A DNA stretch of 64,000 bases from Rachycentron canadum (GCA_038496675.1 CM076666.1:13901139-13965138), one strand, 5' to 3'. Shown: positions 12,376-24,756, counted from the stretch's first letter. The notes: generated by a model from the letters alone, not told the origin. Translations and numbers: made by a program.

Positions 12376-13059
12376 GTCTCGGCTATGGGCGCTTTTCTGT
12401 TCTCCTCAAAACGGCAACAGCGCATCGCATCTATCCATCCGTCCGCTCGCTCCGTTGTTTGTGTGCTTTTTGCTTGTTGGCACAGTGGTGTGGCATGAAG
12501 ATCCCGCCTCTGCCTCCGCGGAGACGAGAGGCTCCTCCGACCCGCCGCTGTCTGTTTAAGCACCTTGGAGAACTCCGCTCCGCAGCAGCGCGCGCCGCAG
12601 AGGCTGAATCGGGACCGTGCGTAAAGTACGTCAAATCCGTACGGAAGCTCCAAAACGCTTCACTGCCACCGCTGCCTTGTCTTCACCCTTTGTTGGTGAT
12701 TCTGGCTGACTCCGAACTTCTTCAGGTTTTTTTTTTCTCCCCTGCATCGCTAGAGCCCTCTCCCCCTCTCTGCCAGGACATCGGGGCTGTTGTGGAGAGT
12801 TAGAGCGATGCTGTGTGGTTTGTAGCTTTCCGTCCCTTCTCCGGGTAAGATGATGACAACACCGTGTCTTGCGTATTTCTTGCACCTATTCTACACCGAG
12901 CTTGTCTTTCACAGAGGCACAACCTTTTAGTTGTGTAGCTGTGCAGTGCTTTGCCGTAACGAGATACGCATGTTGTTATTTTATCTCCATGCTGTAGATC
13001 GGGTTTCTCTGGATTGGCCGAGGCAAATGCCATTCAGTACACTCTCCCTGTCCGCATGG

Positions 13060-13104
13060 TATAAACAGCATGGCCATCGCACATTCCAGTGGGTCTAAAT
13101 ATAT
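13060..13104 (+). promoter_or_regulatory. TATA-like and MEF2-like elements upstream of plpp7
   Basis: TATAAA stands at 13060-13065, and CTAAATATATC at about 13,095 resembles a MEF2 site but fails one consensus position. plpp7/NET39 is a muscle-enriched, MEF2-responsive gene in mammals, so the pairing is plausible. An alternative is transcription from the GC-rich patch ending at the donor after 12844. Confidence 0.3.
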
Positions 13105-13245
13105 CTATTAAGGCCACAGGAGGGGGAGGACTGGTGCTGGGGGTTTATCCTGGGACATTTCACTGCCGTCGTGAACTCGCACCACTTGAATTATCTTCTG
13201 GAGATTGACAATCGGTTATTGCAGCGAACTTGGCTCCATCCAAAC

Positions 13246-16200
13246 ATGCCCTCGAGTTATAACGTGAGATCCAGGGCGCGGGAGAGAAACAGTGTCCTGA
13301 GCAGACCTGAGTTCATGTCCTTGAACCACCAGCCCCTCCGCAGCTGCGGCGGCCCCGGCCCCGGCCCCGGCCCCTCTGAGAGCCGAGGCAGCGCAAGGCG
13401 ACCGGGTCAAAACAAGCACCAAACAAGCCAGCAGAGTGAAGAACCTACCGACAGTGGCAGCAAGGACAGGAGAGAGCCCAGCAGAATGCCAGAGGAAGAC
13501 TGTATGCAGCTGAACCCCTCATTCAAGGGAATAGCAATGAATTCCCTCCTCGCCATTGACATCTGCCTGTCCAAGCGCATGGGGGTGTGCGCCTACACGT
13601 CGTCCCCATGGGGGGGCTGCCGCTCCATGGTCGCCCTGTTAGCGCTCACAGGGCACGGCATCACGTGGATCATTGGCACTATCGTGTGTCTCACAAGGAG
13701 TAACACTCTGGCTGGACAAGAGGTCTTGGTCAACTTGCTGCTTGGTAAATTCCACATCACACTCACCAGCCTGTCCAAAACATGCAGCCCATCCATAAAA
13801 CGCACCTCATGCGCCATGGCTGCAAGGACAAGTTTACACCAAAAACCAAAGCACTAGAATGACCTGCTCCTGAATCTGCTTCAGTCTCACCCGGGGAACT
13901 GATCAGCTGTGGGACTCGTGCAAAATGCTTTAGCCACAGCCACAGTCACATTTCCAAAGAGCATATTCTTAACTTAAAAATGTGCTGTGTAACATAGCGT
14001 ACAGCATTTACTGTCAATCCACTCCTTATAAAGAGCTTATAAGTTGTAACTCAACACATCAGAGGATTTCTACATGACAACCATGAAAAATCACACATTA
14101 ACCATTAAGTTAAAGGCATCTAAACCCATCATGCGGTACAACTGATTAGAAAGTGGTTCGGTATTTGTTTTCACACACATATACATTCTAATACAAAGTT
14201 GCCCCTTTTTAATCTTTACTACACATTATACATATTTTGCTGATTCTGCCTCAGCAACGGAGAACACAAGCTGCAGTCTTTGTAAGAAGTTTGGCAACAG
14301 TTTTGTTCAGTAAAGTCAACTTTAAAGGAAGGTTGTTGTTTTTTTTTTTAAATGTTGCAGCCTTTAAATTGTGTGGGGGTTTTTTTTGTTTGTTTGTTTG
14401 TTTTTTAAAGAAATATCTTACACTGTTAAATGCAATCCAATGCAGCAGCCCAGAAATTAAGGCCTTAAATCATTGTTATCTCATGAAACCTTTGTTTAGT
14501 TTTTGTAGTTTTTAGTATTAGGTGCATATGTAATGCAAACGTAAGTAAAGCAGATGCACAGAAAGTATTGCTTCATAATTACATAAACTGACCAAAGTTG
14601 CAGCAGTTTTTAAATTGAGTTGCATCACACAATGGTTGACACTGTGCCACGAAATCTTAGCTGCAAAACAAGCTGGCTTTGATCAACGCTCATTCAGAAG
14701 CAAATTTCTATGGCCACCAAAAACATTGAGACATTAAGCTTGTTAACAGCCCTTGTTTGATAAGGTTTTGTCCTGTGGGTCCATACATGAAAAGATCTTT
14801 GTTGCTGTTGATCCAGTGTTGAATTGTTGATCAGTCCCTGCTGGTGGTAATAACAGTGCAAAGCAGTAGAGCAAAACAATTTATTTCAACATACTTCTGC
14901 AGCAAATAGCAGATGAGGTGAAATTGAATTCAGAATGACCGGGGGGTTGTATGTGCACTTGCCTGCACAAACACACACACACACACACATGCACAGTCTT
15001 GACCCATGCAGATTATTGACCAAAAAGCAGTACAAATCCCCTGTCTGTGGCAACATTGAGCTCTGATTGGAAGCCAGTAAATCTCTGGATTTAGGACACG
15101 GTTGTTTTGTGTTTGGAACATTGTTCTACCCCAAATGCTTGCTCATTATGTGTTGGTCCAGGATAATTTCAATTGAGGTCTATTGAGGTCTGTCAGGAGA
15201 AAATCTTCAAGTGTACTGAACACTGTCTGGGGAATTAATATTCATTGCTTCTGATTTGCTCTCTGATAGTCTGGTCTGTCAGGATTGGTTTAATTCAGTC
15301 CGCTGTTAAGACCATATGAACTGTGCTGTGCAGTAATATTTCCCATATAGTGTTTTGAAAACAGCATAGTCACACATAACTGGGACTATCTATAAGACAA
15401 CTGAACATGTCAGGGAATCTAAAAGCAGACCTTGACTGTGCAGAGGATGTTCCCACCGTTTTCAGCTGCAGTGTAGTGCGGCTGTGATGTTTTCTGTTTC
15501 TTTGTGAGACTTAGATTCATCAGTGACCTAATTACACCATGAAGGAGGTCCTTAATGTAGCTTAACATATACCAGCAATGACAGGACAGTTTACTTAACA
15601 CTGGAAGTCTTTATGGCTTATACTGTAATTTCAGTGTCAGTATCATTGAGTCTGAGCATGAGCAGATTGCTAACACTGTCTTTTAATGCCTGTAACATCC
15701 GATCTGTAGTCCTTAAAATTTGGGTTTCAGTCACATCTTTGTGAAATCCAAAAATTGTTGCTGTTATTTCATTTTTATTTTATTCGTGTATTTGACAAGG
15801 ATACCACATATTAATCAATATCTCTGTAAATGTGCCAGCTGGTAAATTTTCAACTGCAGTTCTTTGGCAAAAACAGTGAAGTAGTGGTTCAGAATTACAG
15901 AAGACACAAAAGCAGAGCAAACGGCATCAGTCTATGAAACAGATTATATTTCAAGTAACGATGTGCACCTCTTTCTTTGTTGGCTACAAGAATTCAGCCA
16001 TACTACAATACTGCTCATTAAAGCGGCTCTAATCAATATTTTTAATCTTAGAAATAGATTTGTTAAAGGAGGCAGCGTTTTTCTGAAAAAACAAAAAAAA
16101 ACAAAAAACCAACCCAGCACAAAATGGCAAACAATTAATATTAGTCTAGGAACATCATGTAGTTAAAGTGCCAGATATTTTTCTCAATTCAAAAACTTTG

Positions 16201-19013
16201 AATTGCCTTAGTTTGAGGTGGAAAATGCCTGCCTTGGGTTAGCACATGGGAAATTACATATCCTGACAAGGGAATTTCAAACATTTTAAATCATCTCTGC
16301 AGTGTTAAAAAAAACATTACTAAAAGTAAATTAGAACAGCAGCAGAAGTGGAAAAAGTCAGCACTGGGTTGCCAACCTTCCTTCCAATCTGCCTTAATGG
16401 CTGTAGCCCATCCTCGTTATTTTACTTTTTATATGACTCTACACCTGGCACAAATTATAAGTTTATCCAATGACATTTTTTTGCAAATGATCTATGGGCT
16501 TGACAGAATCATTGACAGACCAAGCTCACTCATCCTTGCTGCAGTGAGGAAGAAGCAGCTCTGATCAGGAAACGTATTAAGTATTGTGCTAGGGCTCAAT
16601 TTCAGCCTGATATTGTCAGATTTCCTGACATTGCTAGTTGATCTCAGGCAGCCTGACCAGCTACCTGCTCGAACCTATTGCACTACTTGAAGGTGTGGTT
16701 TCCATCCGGAAATTGGCAGATTCCCTTGAACAATGAGTCTGAGTTCAGTTCTTTGATAGCTCAAACCTACCTGCTGTTATTGTGTCAAATCAAATGTGTT
16801 ATCACACTGTGGTGACTACAGTTGTGCTGACTGTCCTGAAAACAGCTGCAAAAACTTACCCCAAATTTTTTTGCACAGCTTTCCCCACTCCTGAAGACGG
16901 TGGTCATTTGATATGTTGATGATGCCAAACAAATCTAGCAAGACAAACTGAATTGTCACTGCTGCTTTAGTCAGCTGAAGAGCATGCCAAACACTTGTGC
17001 TTTCAACTGATAATATGATGTGTCACTGCTTGGCTCACCTTGTGCCTCCCCTCAGTAATTTTGAGAAGTCACTTGCCACAGGGCACCAAGGGACTGCACC
17101 AGCCTCACAATGTTTTCACTTTTTACGAGCCTGCCAACCTCTCTTTTGTTCTTCCTTCAGTATTTTGATTTTTTTTCCCCATTGACCATGAAAATGACAG
17201 CTCCTCACTAACCTGCCTTTAAGGCGCTGTAATGGAATTTAAAATAATGGCTCAGTTAGGACGTCGAGTGGGCGAGTAGAATGAGAAGTAGGACAGCATA
17301 ACCAATACGTCAGAGAACCTGACAGTTATTTAGTGCAGGGTTGGTTGAATGTGTGTGAAGATGGCAGACTTGAACAGAAGTTAAAGATGGCGATGGTGGG
17401 GATATTTTTGGGAGTGCTGCGAAGCTATAAAAGGCATCTGTAAATGTCTGGCATGTGCACTCAAAGCAAATGCTACTCAGCATTGTATGCCTTATCAGTT
17501 ATTCTTGGTCACCAAGATATCTATGTACATATAAGTACTATAGTTTTTTCTGCTCTGTTTGAAGACTCGGAACATTATATAAGAACTCCAGATAGAACAA
17601 TTTGGACTTCTATTGTTTACAAATATAACAAGACTAAGTCTCTATAGTCATACTAACAGCTCTGTGAGACTGTTCTCAAGAAAAAGGTGCTTTGAGGGAA
17701 ATGCTAACAACATAAATGTGCATACGAAATGTCATAACAGTGAATCAGTTAGTTAAAGAGATATTTCACTAAATGCCAATAGGAAACATCCTCTTGAAAC
17801 CATAAATGTCTGTACAAAGCCTTGTGGCAAGAGATATTTTAGTCTGGATCAAAATGTTGAACTGACCAATCAAATGACTGTAATTGCCATACCTAGAGCC
17901 TTGATCTTAGCATGGCAACACAGCAATGTAGTAGTGTAAGGATATGTTGTCAAAAGTACAGAATGATACAATTACTCTGTTATGTAGATTTCACTGTACC
18001 TGTGAAAGTTTGTATGCTTAAAAAAAAAAAATTAAGACAGCATGAAGATTAAAAAGTCACTTGTTTGTTGAACTGCCCAAAAATCAATGTCCTAACATCC
18101 AATGAAGGTTTATTTTCAGGAGGCACTAATCAAAAAACAAAACATTTAACACAAAATAATGACATGCGGTTATGGAGAATTCTCAGTTCATAAATAATAT
18201 TAATTTGTTCATAACTATTGTTTGTCCAGTGGTGGAAAATAACTATAACATAACACAATTTGTAGCTGCTTGACTTGAGTGTTTTTATGTTATCCTAAAT
18301 CACGGGCTACTTTTTAGTTTTACGTTTTACTCTCCTACTATCGATTTAAGATGTTATATTAAAGTATGACAAATCTTATAAAATATGATGCGTTTTCATG
18401 GATTAAACCAGTGGCTCCAAACCTTTTTAAACATAAAATAAACTTGGGTTTTATTATCACATTTCATATGTCTATTCATTGTTCAGAAGCCTAATTGAGT
18501 GTTTTTATATTATTGTATTGGTACTCTTACTTGCATAAAGCATCTTATTACTTCCACCTTGGCATTTTAGCATGTCATCAGAAATTCTTAGCTTTCATAA
18601 TTGAACTCTCTTTTTCTGTGACAGCGCTCATCCTTGATGTCATGACTGTGGCTGGAGTCCAGAGACTTGTGAAGCGCAGAGGACCTTGGGAGATGACGCC
18701 AGGTTTCCTGGACTGCGTCGCCATGGACTTCTACTCCTTCCCTGCCGCTCATGCCAGCCGAGCCGCTATGGTCTCTAAGTTCCTCCTGTCCCACTTGGTC
18801 CTGGCTGTGCCGCTTCGCATCCTGTTGGTGCTGTGGGCCGTTCTGGTGGGCATGTCCCGGGTGCTGCTGGGGAAGCACCACTTAACTGATATGGTGTGTG
18901 GCTTTGCACTAGGCATGCTCCACTTTAGCTTGATGGAGACAGTGTGGCTCTCATCAAGCACCTGTCAGACTCTTATTTCCATAAGTACACTCAGCTGGAG
19001 CCCCTTTTTCTGA
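13246..19013 (+). CDS. plpp7: PLPP7 / NET39, inactive lipid-phosphatase-like nuclear-envelope protein
   Basis: Exons are 13246-13744 and 18625-19013. The donor is G|GTAAAT, the acceptor is GTGACAG, and the junction codon G|CG gives Ala167. Total 888 nt, 295 aa; human PLPP7 is about 271 aa. Residues 1-90 are low complexity. MPEEDCMQLNPSFKGIAMNS and the following SLLAIDICLSKRMGVCA are near identical to the mammalian protein. Several hydrophobic segments form a PAP2-type membrane domain. Phosphatase motif C3, SRVLLGKHHLTD (244-255), keeps SRx5Hx3D, but C1 is absent and C2 is PAAH (206-209) instead of PSGH, fitting the reported lack of activity. In mammals it acts at the inner nuclear membrane in muscle. 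An in-frame ATG at 13171 would add 25 residues without homology, so I take 13246. The C terminus is longer than in human. Confidence 0.95.
13351..13374 (+). repeat. Four GGCCCC hexanucleotide units in plpp7 coding exon 1
   Basis: Four tandem GGCCCC units encode a (Gly-Pro)4 run at residues 36-43 of plpp7. The unit is the same hexamer class as the C9orf72 repeat (GGGGCC/GGCCCC), at normal short length. Confidence 0.9.
13745..18624 (+). other. plpp7 intron (4.9 kb)
   Basis: AT-rich intron between the two plpp7 coding exons. It contains a CA run at 14971-14989 and scattered T/A runs. No nested gene or structured RNA was recognised. The ORFs here are short and without motifs. Confidence 0.85.
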
Positions 19014-20165
19014 GCTCCTGATACAAGGCTATGCTAGCACACAAGGCTTAATACACTAACCCCACAATGTCAAGGACTTAGTCAAGTAGGCAAGTTATTT
19101 TTCTAAGGGTTTGAAGTTCTTCTTGCAGGCTGTAAAGAGAGAAGCATTATTATGTTGATGAAAATGCTGGCTTGCATGTAATGCCCAAGACAGGCAGATC
19201 AGAAGACCTTACAAGACCTTTATAATGCTTCACAAATCTTAGTTTCTTCAGTCAGATCTACTCACACACACCCGTATTGCTTCCTCATCATAAGAGAAAA
19301 ATAAGACAGTAGCAAACTGGCTAGAATTTGATGAAAATGTATGTGCAGGATTAAGGCTTTTTTTTATTATTATTAGAGTTTTGATTCTCATACAGTATGA
19401 AAGCTGGTACCACTCATTTATTATTCAACCTTTTTATTCAGTATAAATTCTGTCTTAAGTCTGTGTGCCTCCCTTTTTTCCATCTTACTTTTACCTACAC
19501 TCTATTACCTCTTCCTGTTTTCTCATTTTTTTTTGTAAATGTTTTGCTTTTATATTTGATTAGTGAAATACTTAAACCATGTTGAATACTGAATAGAGTT
19601 TGGTGTAAGGCTGTAATATTGGATGTGATACTAAAATAGGTGATTGTTGTTTGGATATTCCACATTGTCCCTAATTGGCATGACGTATTTCTGTTCTTTT
19701 TACTGTATGTTTATCAAATATGACCTTATTTTTGTGTAAAACTAATGTCATACTTGCACAGAATTTAATATTTTTCTTACAGGATCAAATATGATTTCTC
19801 TCAATGTGCCATTTTCAGGATGCTGTAATGACTTGAGACCTTTTTCTTTCTTTCTTTTTTTTTTTTTTATTGCTCCTCTGCTCTTTCATTGCAGGCTGCT
19901 GCAGTCTGTACATTAGCCTAGCAGGTGATTATGGTTTGTCTGATACTGATTCTGTGCCCCAATAAACAAATGAAGCGTGTAAAGCAAAAATATCAGTTTT
20001 TACAAATTTTTTTTAATGGACTTTTGAATGAAAACTTGCTTTTTTTCTCTCTTGTGGCAAAAAATATTTCAGTGCATTGGTTTGGTGTGTAAATACAGGT
20101 TTGTGTACAATAGTGCAGTATTTTATGTTTTTGTTTTTCCATCTTAATAAAATACGGTGGACTGT
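19014..20165 (+). other. plpp7 3' UTR with two poly(A) signals
   Basis: Noncoding sequence follows the TGA at 19011-19013. AATAAA hexamers stand at 19961-19966 and 20146-20151, the latter followed by a TG-rich stretch, so the transcript probably ends near 19,985 or 20,170. Confidence 0.6.
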
Positions 20166-22386
20166 CAGTAAAATGTGAATGTATTGTAATTTAAATTGAA
20201 GTTTGGAACACAGAAAAAGGAAAACACAGTTAAACACAAATTGATGAATGATGTCTACAAAATAGCCAAACTCCTATAACTTCCTAGTTTTAAGGCAGCT
20301 TTCCACAATAGATTGTTCTTGTTCCCTCAAACATCACATGGATTTTAAGGTATCACGTGGTGCACAGCTTGGTCAGCAAGAATAAAGAAAAAAGAAGTAT
20401 GGTCAAAACCTTGCATGGTCATTATCTTCTCCCCTGCAGTGACAGTCTTTTGAGTTAAAGGCTAGAACAAAATCCATGTGGCAGTTGACTTTCTTACTCA
20501 TCATTTTTAATGTTTGGCCATTTGCTGTTTGAATTCAAGTAGATAAAAGCATTCTGCATTTACTCTCATTGCACAGAAAAACATTGAGCAGCATTATGAC
20601 CTTACAACAATCTAAAAAGAAATGTGAACATCAACTACTAAATCTTATCAGTTCCAGTGCAACTCTACCAGTGATCTTCACTATGCAGAATCCACCTGAC
20701 GAGTCAAGTTTTTTCGTTATTTCAATCAGCAAAACTTTCATGTACTAGTGCAACAGTATTTCTGACCATAATTAAGGTGTGAGTCCCCACAGCCTTTGAC
20801 ACTGCTTTCCTGTCACGCTAGTCTTGCCACAGACGATCTGACAGGAAATGACACCAAAGCATTGGCGTGTGCTCTGAAACAGTTCAAATAGTAGGAACAG
20901 AAACTGCTTTGAAAATACTCTCTGGCAGAGACAGTCAGGATGGTAAGACTTTAAATACTTTTCACTGAATATTCAGCTGTCAGAGATTCGTGCACAGCCC
21001 CTGGTTATGGTTGCGCAGTTTGCAATCAGAATGAGTTAGCAAATGTCTGAGGAACATTTGCACCACATTCTTCCATCTTTACTTTAGAAAGCATTTTAAT
21101 GAAGCAGTACAGAGTAGCAGAGAGAGAGAGAGTGAAGAGTGCAGGCACATGCTCCCAGTAGGAACCATTTTCTTTTTGTAAATGATACACACAAGACATG
21201 TAGCATTTGACAATCAAACACCATCATTTTCAGGAACTAATAGATTGTATATAGGGGCACATACAAAAAGAGAACGATAGACTTTAAGCTGCAGTAGCAT
21301 ATCCTAACACCGTTGTAAGACCTTTTCTTTAAGCTTTCTGGAGGTGAAATTAAAGTTTAATTAAAATAAAATAAAATTAAAACAACCTTGCTGACTCTGA
21401 GGGTCTCTGAGGACCTTCTGACCATGAAGATTTGCAAAACGTGAGAGACATTACAGTTTGTTACAAGACCCAGGTTTGTTTGAATTTTGTGCCAATATCA
21501 AGGTCTCTACAAGCCTGCAAAACATGTACCCAAAATATCCCTGTGAGTAAGTGCTGATAGTGTTTGCAGGCCTGTTTCCACATGCACTGCATCAACAGAC
21601 AGCACATTTCCTAATGTTGTGTCTTTATGCCCTGTTTGTGTCATGTTCTTAGTTAAATATAAAATAGATTAGAGGTAACATTAGACACCACAACCTTATA
21701 CGTCTCACTGATCTCTGCTCCGTGCATGTTGTAATGTCAGACAGCTGTTCTGGTAATTGTTATACATTTCCATTTTAAGTATATTGAGAAATGTTCTTAC
21801 ACTAGTAGCACTGCAGGCTTATCAAAGTAATAGTCTGCAAAATGGCTGCAAAAAATTTAAATAAACTCACCTACTTATTACTTTTTATCCTGTTTATACA
21901 TTTTGGTAATTCATGTTAATTCACCTTTCTTTTTTGCCCCAAATTTAAATCTGTATCTGTTTGGCCATCCTGCTGAACCCCAGTGTCTGCAGTGTTTGAT
22001 CTGAAGAAGGATTAGACGAGTGCTCCCTCTAGAGGAATCTCCTTTATTATACTTCAGTGCTCCTGGAGCCACCTGATATCATCATGAACACTGGCAATGC
22101 CATTCAAAGTTTTTTTAAAAAAAATTGTTTTATTATATTTCTTTTTATTGGCCCAGTTTTCATAGAAGAACTCTTTCAGCACCAGTTACCATGTTCATCC
22201 TATGTTCCTCTTGCAGGCAACTGTCATGTGAAGTAAAGCAGAGGTAATATTGTTTCAAAAAATTACATATGCACCTTTTTGAGTTTTGAATATCTTAGTT
22301 TTAAGTAAACTAATAGATAAATAGATAGATTTAAAAAGTTGAATGCATTGTTGTTATTTTTTTAACAAACCAAACCCATCCATTAT
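20166..22386. other. Gene-free AT-rich spacer between plpp7 and prrc2b
   Basis: I see no coding exon, RNA gene or clear mobile element here. ORFs are under 65 codons and lack features. There is an AG microsatellite-like run near 21,119-21,131 and A/T-rich runs. Confidence 0.6.
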
Positions 22387-22762
22387 TATCAAATACAATT
22401 GGAGGTTGTTCAATTGTTGATTTAATGTAAAAATATTGTATATTAATTGTTGATTTTGTGTAATTCCTGTGTATTCTCTATAGTAAATAGTCCCACCATT
22501 GATCCACAGATCAGTATAAAAGTTTTAATTGAATATAAGATACATTTTTGGTCAAGTCAAAACCAGGATATAACTTAATACCAGGATACTAATGGGTATG
22601 TAAACCCATTGACATTTAATCAGGTTTTTTATTATCAGAGGGGAAACACATTTTAGAGCTCATTCTCTGTTTGCTGTACATTCAAAATAACATTTTCTTA
22701 ATGCAATGTTGTTATTTGGACATTAGGGATCACTGTTGAACCACACATATTGCAGATCTGTT
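22387..22762 (+). repeat. Local duplication, copy A (partner 24032-24412)
   Basis: About 375 bp matching copy B in the same orientation at roughly 80% identity by eye. Shared stretches include ATTGTTGATTTAATG, GATCCACAGATCAGTATAAA, ACATTTTTG, TTAATACCAGGATACTAA, GACATTTAATCAGGTT and ATTAGGGATCACTGTTGAAC. The copies are about 1.65 kb apart. Neither is coding. Confidence 0.85.
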
Positions 22763-22892
22763 TACTCATAATCCTGTGTATTTAGAAATTACACAGGATA
22801 GCGTTATTCTCTGTTGTCATTTTGTGGGTTTCCTATTATATACTGCATGACCAGGCGCATGGAGGATGGTATCACCCACGGAGTGGTTATTT

Positions 22893-22947
22893 CCATTGCA
22901 TGCAAATTACATTGCATGCAACGGATGCATTGCATGCAATGCAATTC
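22893..22947. repeat. Cluster of ATTGCATGCAA palindromes with an octamer motif
   Basis: Three ATTGCATGCA units occur within about 50 bp (starting near 22895, 22910 and 22929), interleaved with GGATGCATTGC. The first contains the POU octamer ATGCAAAT. The units are self-complementary, so this could be a simple sequence expansion or a POU-type binding cluster. Confidence 0.75.
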
Positions 22948-23311
22948 AACTTTCTTAGAAAGAGGGTACTGGCATAGCTTGCAATGCAGTCTTTTCAGAC
23001 AACTGTTTTAGTGCATTTGTACTCTTCCTTTCTTTTAAGTTAGAGTATCTGTTTCTATTTCTACTTGCATACTGTCAAAGTCATGTCACATAGCAAGCTG
23101 GCGCTGTCTGATTTGTACTTGTGTTCATGGTGATCTCTTACTAACTTGTACATATGCACACACAAAGACAATTTAATGTATGTTTCCTCACAAAAGCTGC
23201 TTGTAGAAGACATAACAGTGTCTCATGAGGTGATTGCAGATGTCATGAAAAGTCAAATCGCCATATTGTTTCTCAGTGTCATAGATACCAGGTGAAAACA
23301 GTTTAATGGAC

Positions 23312-23515
23312 TGTCTGGCAGCTGTAGTGAAGCCTCTACCAAGGCTGTGGTTCAGCTGGGGGAACAGGTTGCTCATAAATCACAAGGTTGGTTGTTTGAT
23401 CCCTGGCTTCTCTGGGCAAGATATTGAACCTCAATCGCTCCTATTTGCAATAGTTAGGCTAATGCATTGGATAAATACATACAGTCCATTTACCAAAGTA
23501 CCCCATCCAGACATT
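23312..23515 (+). mobile_element. Degenerate tRNA-like fish interspersed repeat
   Basis: GCTGTGGTTCAGCTGGGGGA resembles a pol III A box, and GGTTGTTTGATCCCTGG resembles a B box about 45 bp later. CTGGGCAAGATATTGAACC then matches a tail I recall from a very common teleost repeat (TTGGGCAAGACACTGAACC). The copy is decayed. It lies between the two halves of the local duplication. Confidence 0.65.
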
Positions 23516-23997
23516 TTAGAAGAACAGAAAATGTATCCAAACTTTATCTAAGTGCCATCCTTCATTAAGGTTAGTGCAGGTTCAAGTGATTTACAGATGT
23601 CAAGCTGATACTTAGCCAGCAGAAATGTAAACAGTGAAACTAACAAGAGTGAAAGTTTCTTGGCTGCAACAGACAAACAATCTCTGAAATATTCTTTAAA
23701 CAGGAGATAACACAAAATAATCACAAAAAAGTTGGCTGTACTTCAGGATCTACCTAATCAGTAATAATAGGACGCTCCCTATTTGATCTAATGTCTAACA
23801 TTGTTTTAATTAAATGCAAATATACCTGTTGTTTATTTTGTAGTGTATTTCCAATTTCATTGCAGTGGCATTTACCAATGTCTGTAATTTCATATTCATG
23901 AAAGACTAGTGAAAAATGCTGAAAAATGACAAGCATTGTTTGGAGTCAAGAAATGAAACACATAGCCTGTCTATAGGAATGAACAGAGCAAACATCT

Positions 23998-24029
23998 AAC
24001 CTCATCTAAAAATACTTTTAGATGAGGTT
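23998..24029. repeat. Perfect 14-bp inverted repeat with 4-base loop
   Basis: The left arm AACCTCATCTAAAA (23998-24011), loop ATAC and right arm TTTTAGATGAGGTT (24016-24029) are exactly complementary. It abuts the left edge of duplication copy B. Confidence 0.95.
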
Positions 24030-24031
24030 TT

Positions 24032-24412
24032 TATCAAGTGCAATTTGGAATTTGTTTAATTGTTGATTTAATGCGAAATATTGTATATTCATATATTTCA
24101 TTTAGTAAAAGTAATTTCTCTTTCCAATTAAATTGGAAATAGAAATGTACTTTCCATGGTAAAACCTAACTATCATCCCACAATGGATCCACAGATCAGT
24201 ATAAAAGTTTTACTTGAATATCAGATACATTTTTGACCAAGTCAAAATCAGGATATAATTTAATACCAGGATACTAAAGGGTATGTAAACCTACTGACAT
24301 TTAATCAGGTTCGTTATTATCAGACAGAAAACACATTTCATGCATTTCCTTAATGCAGTGTTGTTGTTTGGGCATTAGGGATCACTGTTGAACCACACTT
24401 ATCGCAGATTCT
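24032..24412 (+). repeat. Local duplication, copy B (partner 22387-22762)
   Basis: Second copy of the 375-bp duplicated segment, same orientation, ending near CGCAGATTCT. It contains an insertion of about 50 bp relative to copy A after the TTGTATATT block. It ends about 0.4 kb before the prrc2b promoter. Confidence 0.85.
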
Positions 24413-24756
24413 TGAACGTGTGCAGCAAGATAGTGCAGATCTTTTACTGGCCTGTTGTTACAAATGCAATACAATTTGCTGCTATCTGCTCGGGCAGCAG
24501 CAGCAGCAGCACCAGAGCCAATGACACCAACAACAGTGAACAAACTGATCAACAAGTCTCGCTCTGTTCAGTGGAGCCCCAGGTGTTGGTTGTGGAGACA
24601 CTGTGCACACACTGCACTATATTATAATATCTATTGATTAATATTGTTACTTAATATTATTCTTCTTATTATTATTAATTTATTTCTTATCTTCCCCTTC
24701 TGTTTGTGATACAGTGTCAATTTTTAATTTCTTATTATATGGGGGCTCACGGTACA

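Larger units (their letters stand above)
10247..13245. other. Spacer between divergent fam78a and plpp7, with 5' UTRs and promoters
   Basis: fam78a leaves to the left and plpp7 to the right. A GC-rich island around 11,450-11,770 carries a ZNF143-type site. A second GC-rich patch at 12,480-12,850 contains a good splice donor (CCGG|GTAAGA after 12844) and may be a plpp7 noncoding exon. A minus-strand donor GGTAAG at about 10,327-10,332 hints at a fam78a 5' UTR exon. ORFs in this spacer are short and overlap on both strands, as expected for GC-rich noncoding DNA. Confidence 0.6.

Noticed and set aside
12372..12803. 143-codon plus-strand ORF upstream of plpp7
   Set aside because: Lies in a GC-rich promoter/5' UTR patch with open frames on both strands; no family resemblance and not in frame with plpp7.
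13171..13245. Upstream in-frame ATG of plpp7
   Set aside because: Adds 25 residues with no similarity to PLPP7; the known protein starts at the MPS-type Met at 13246.
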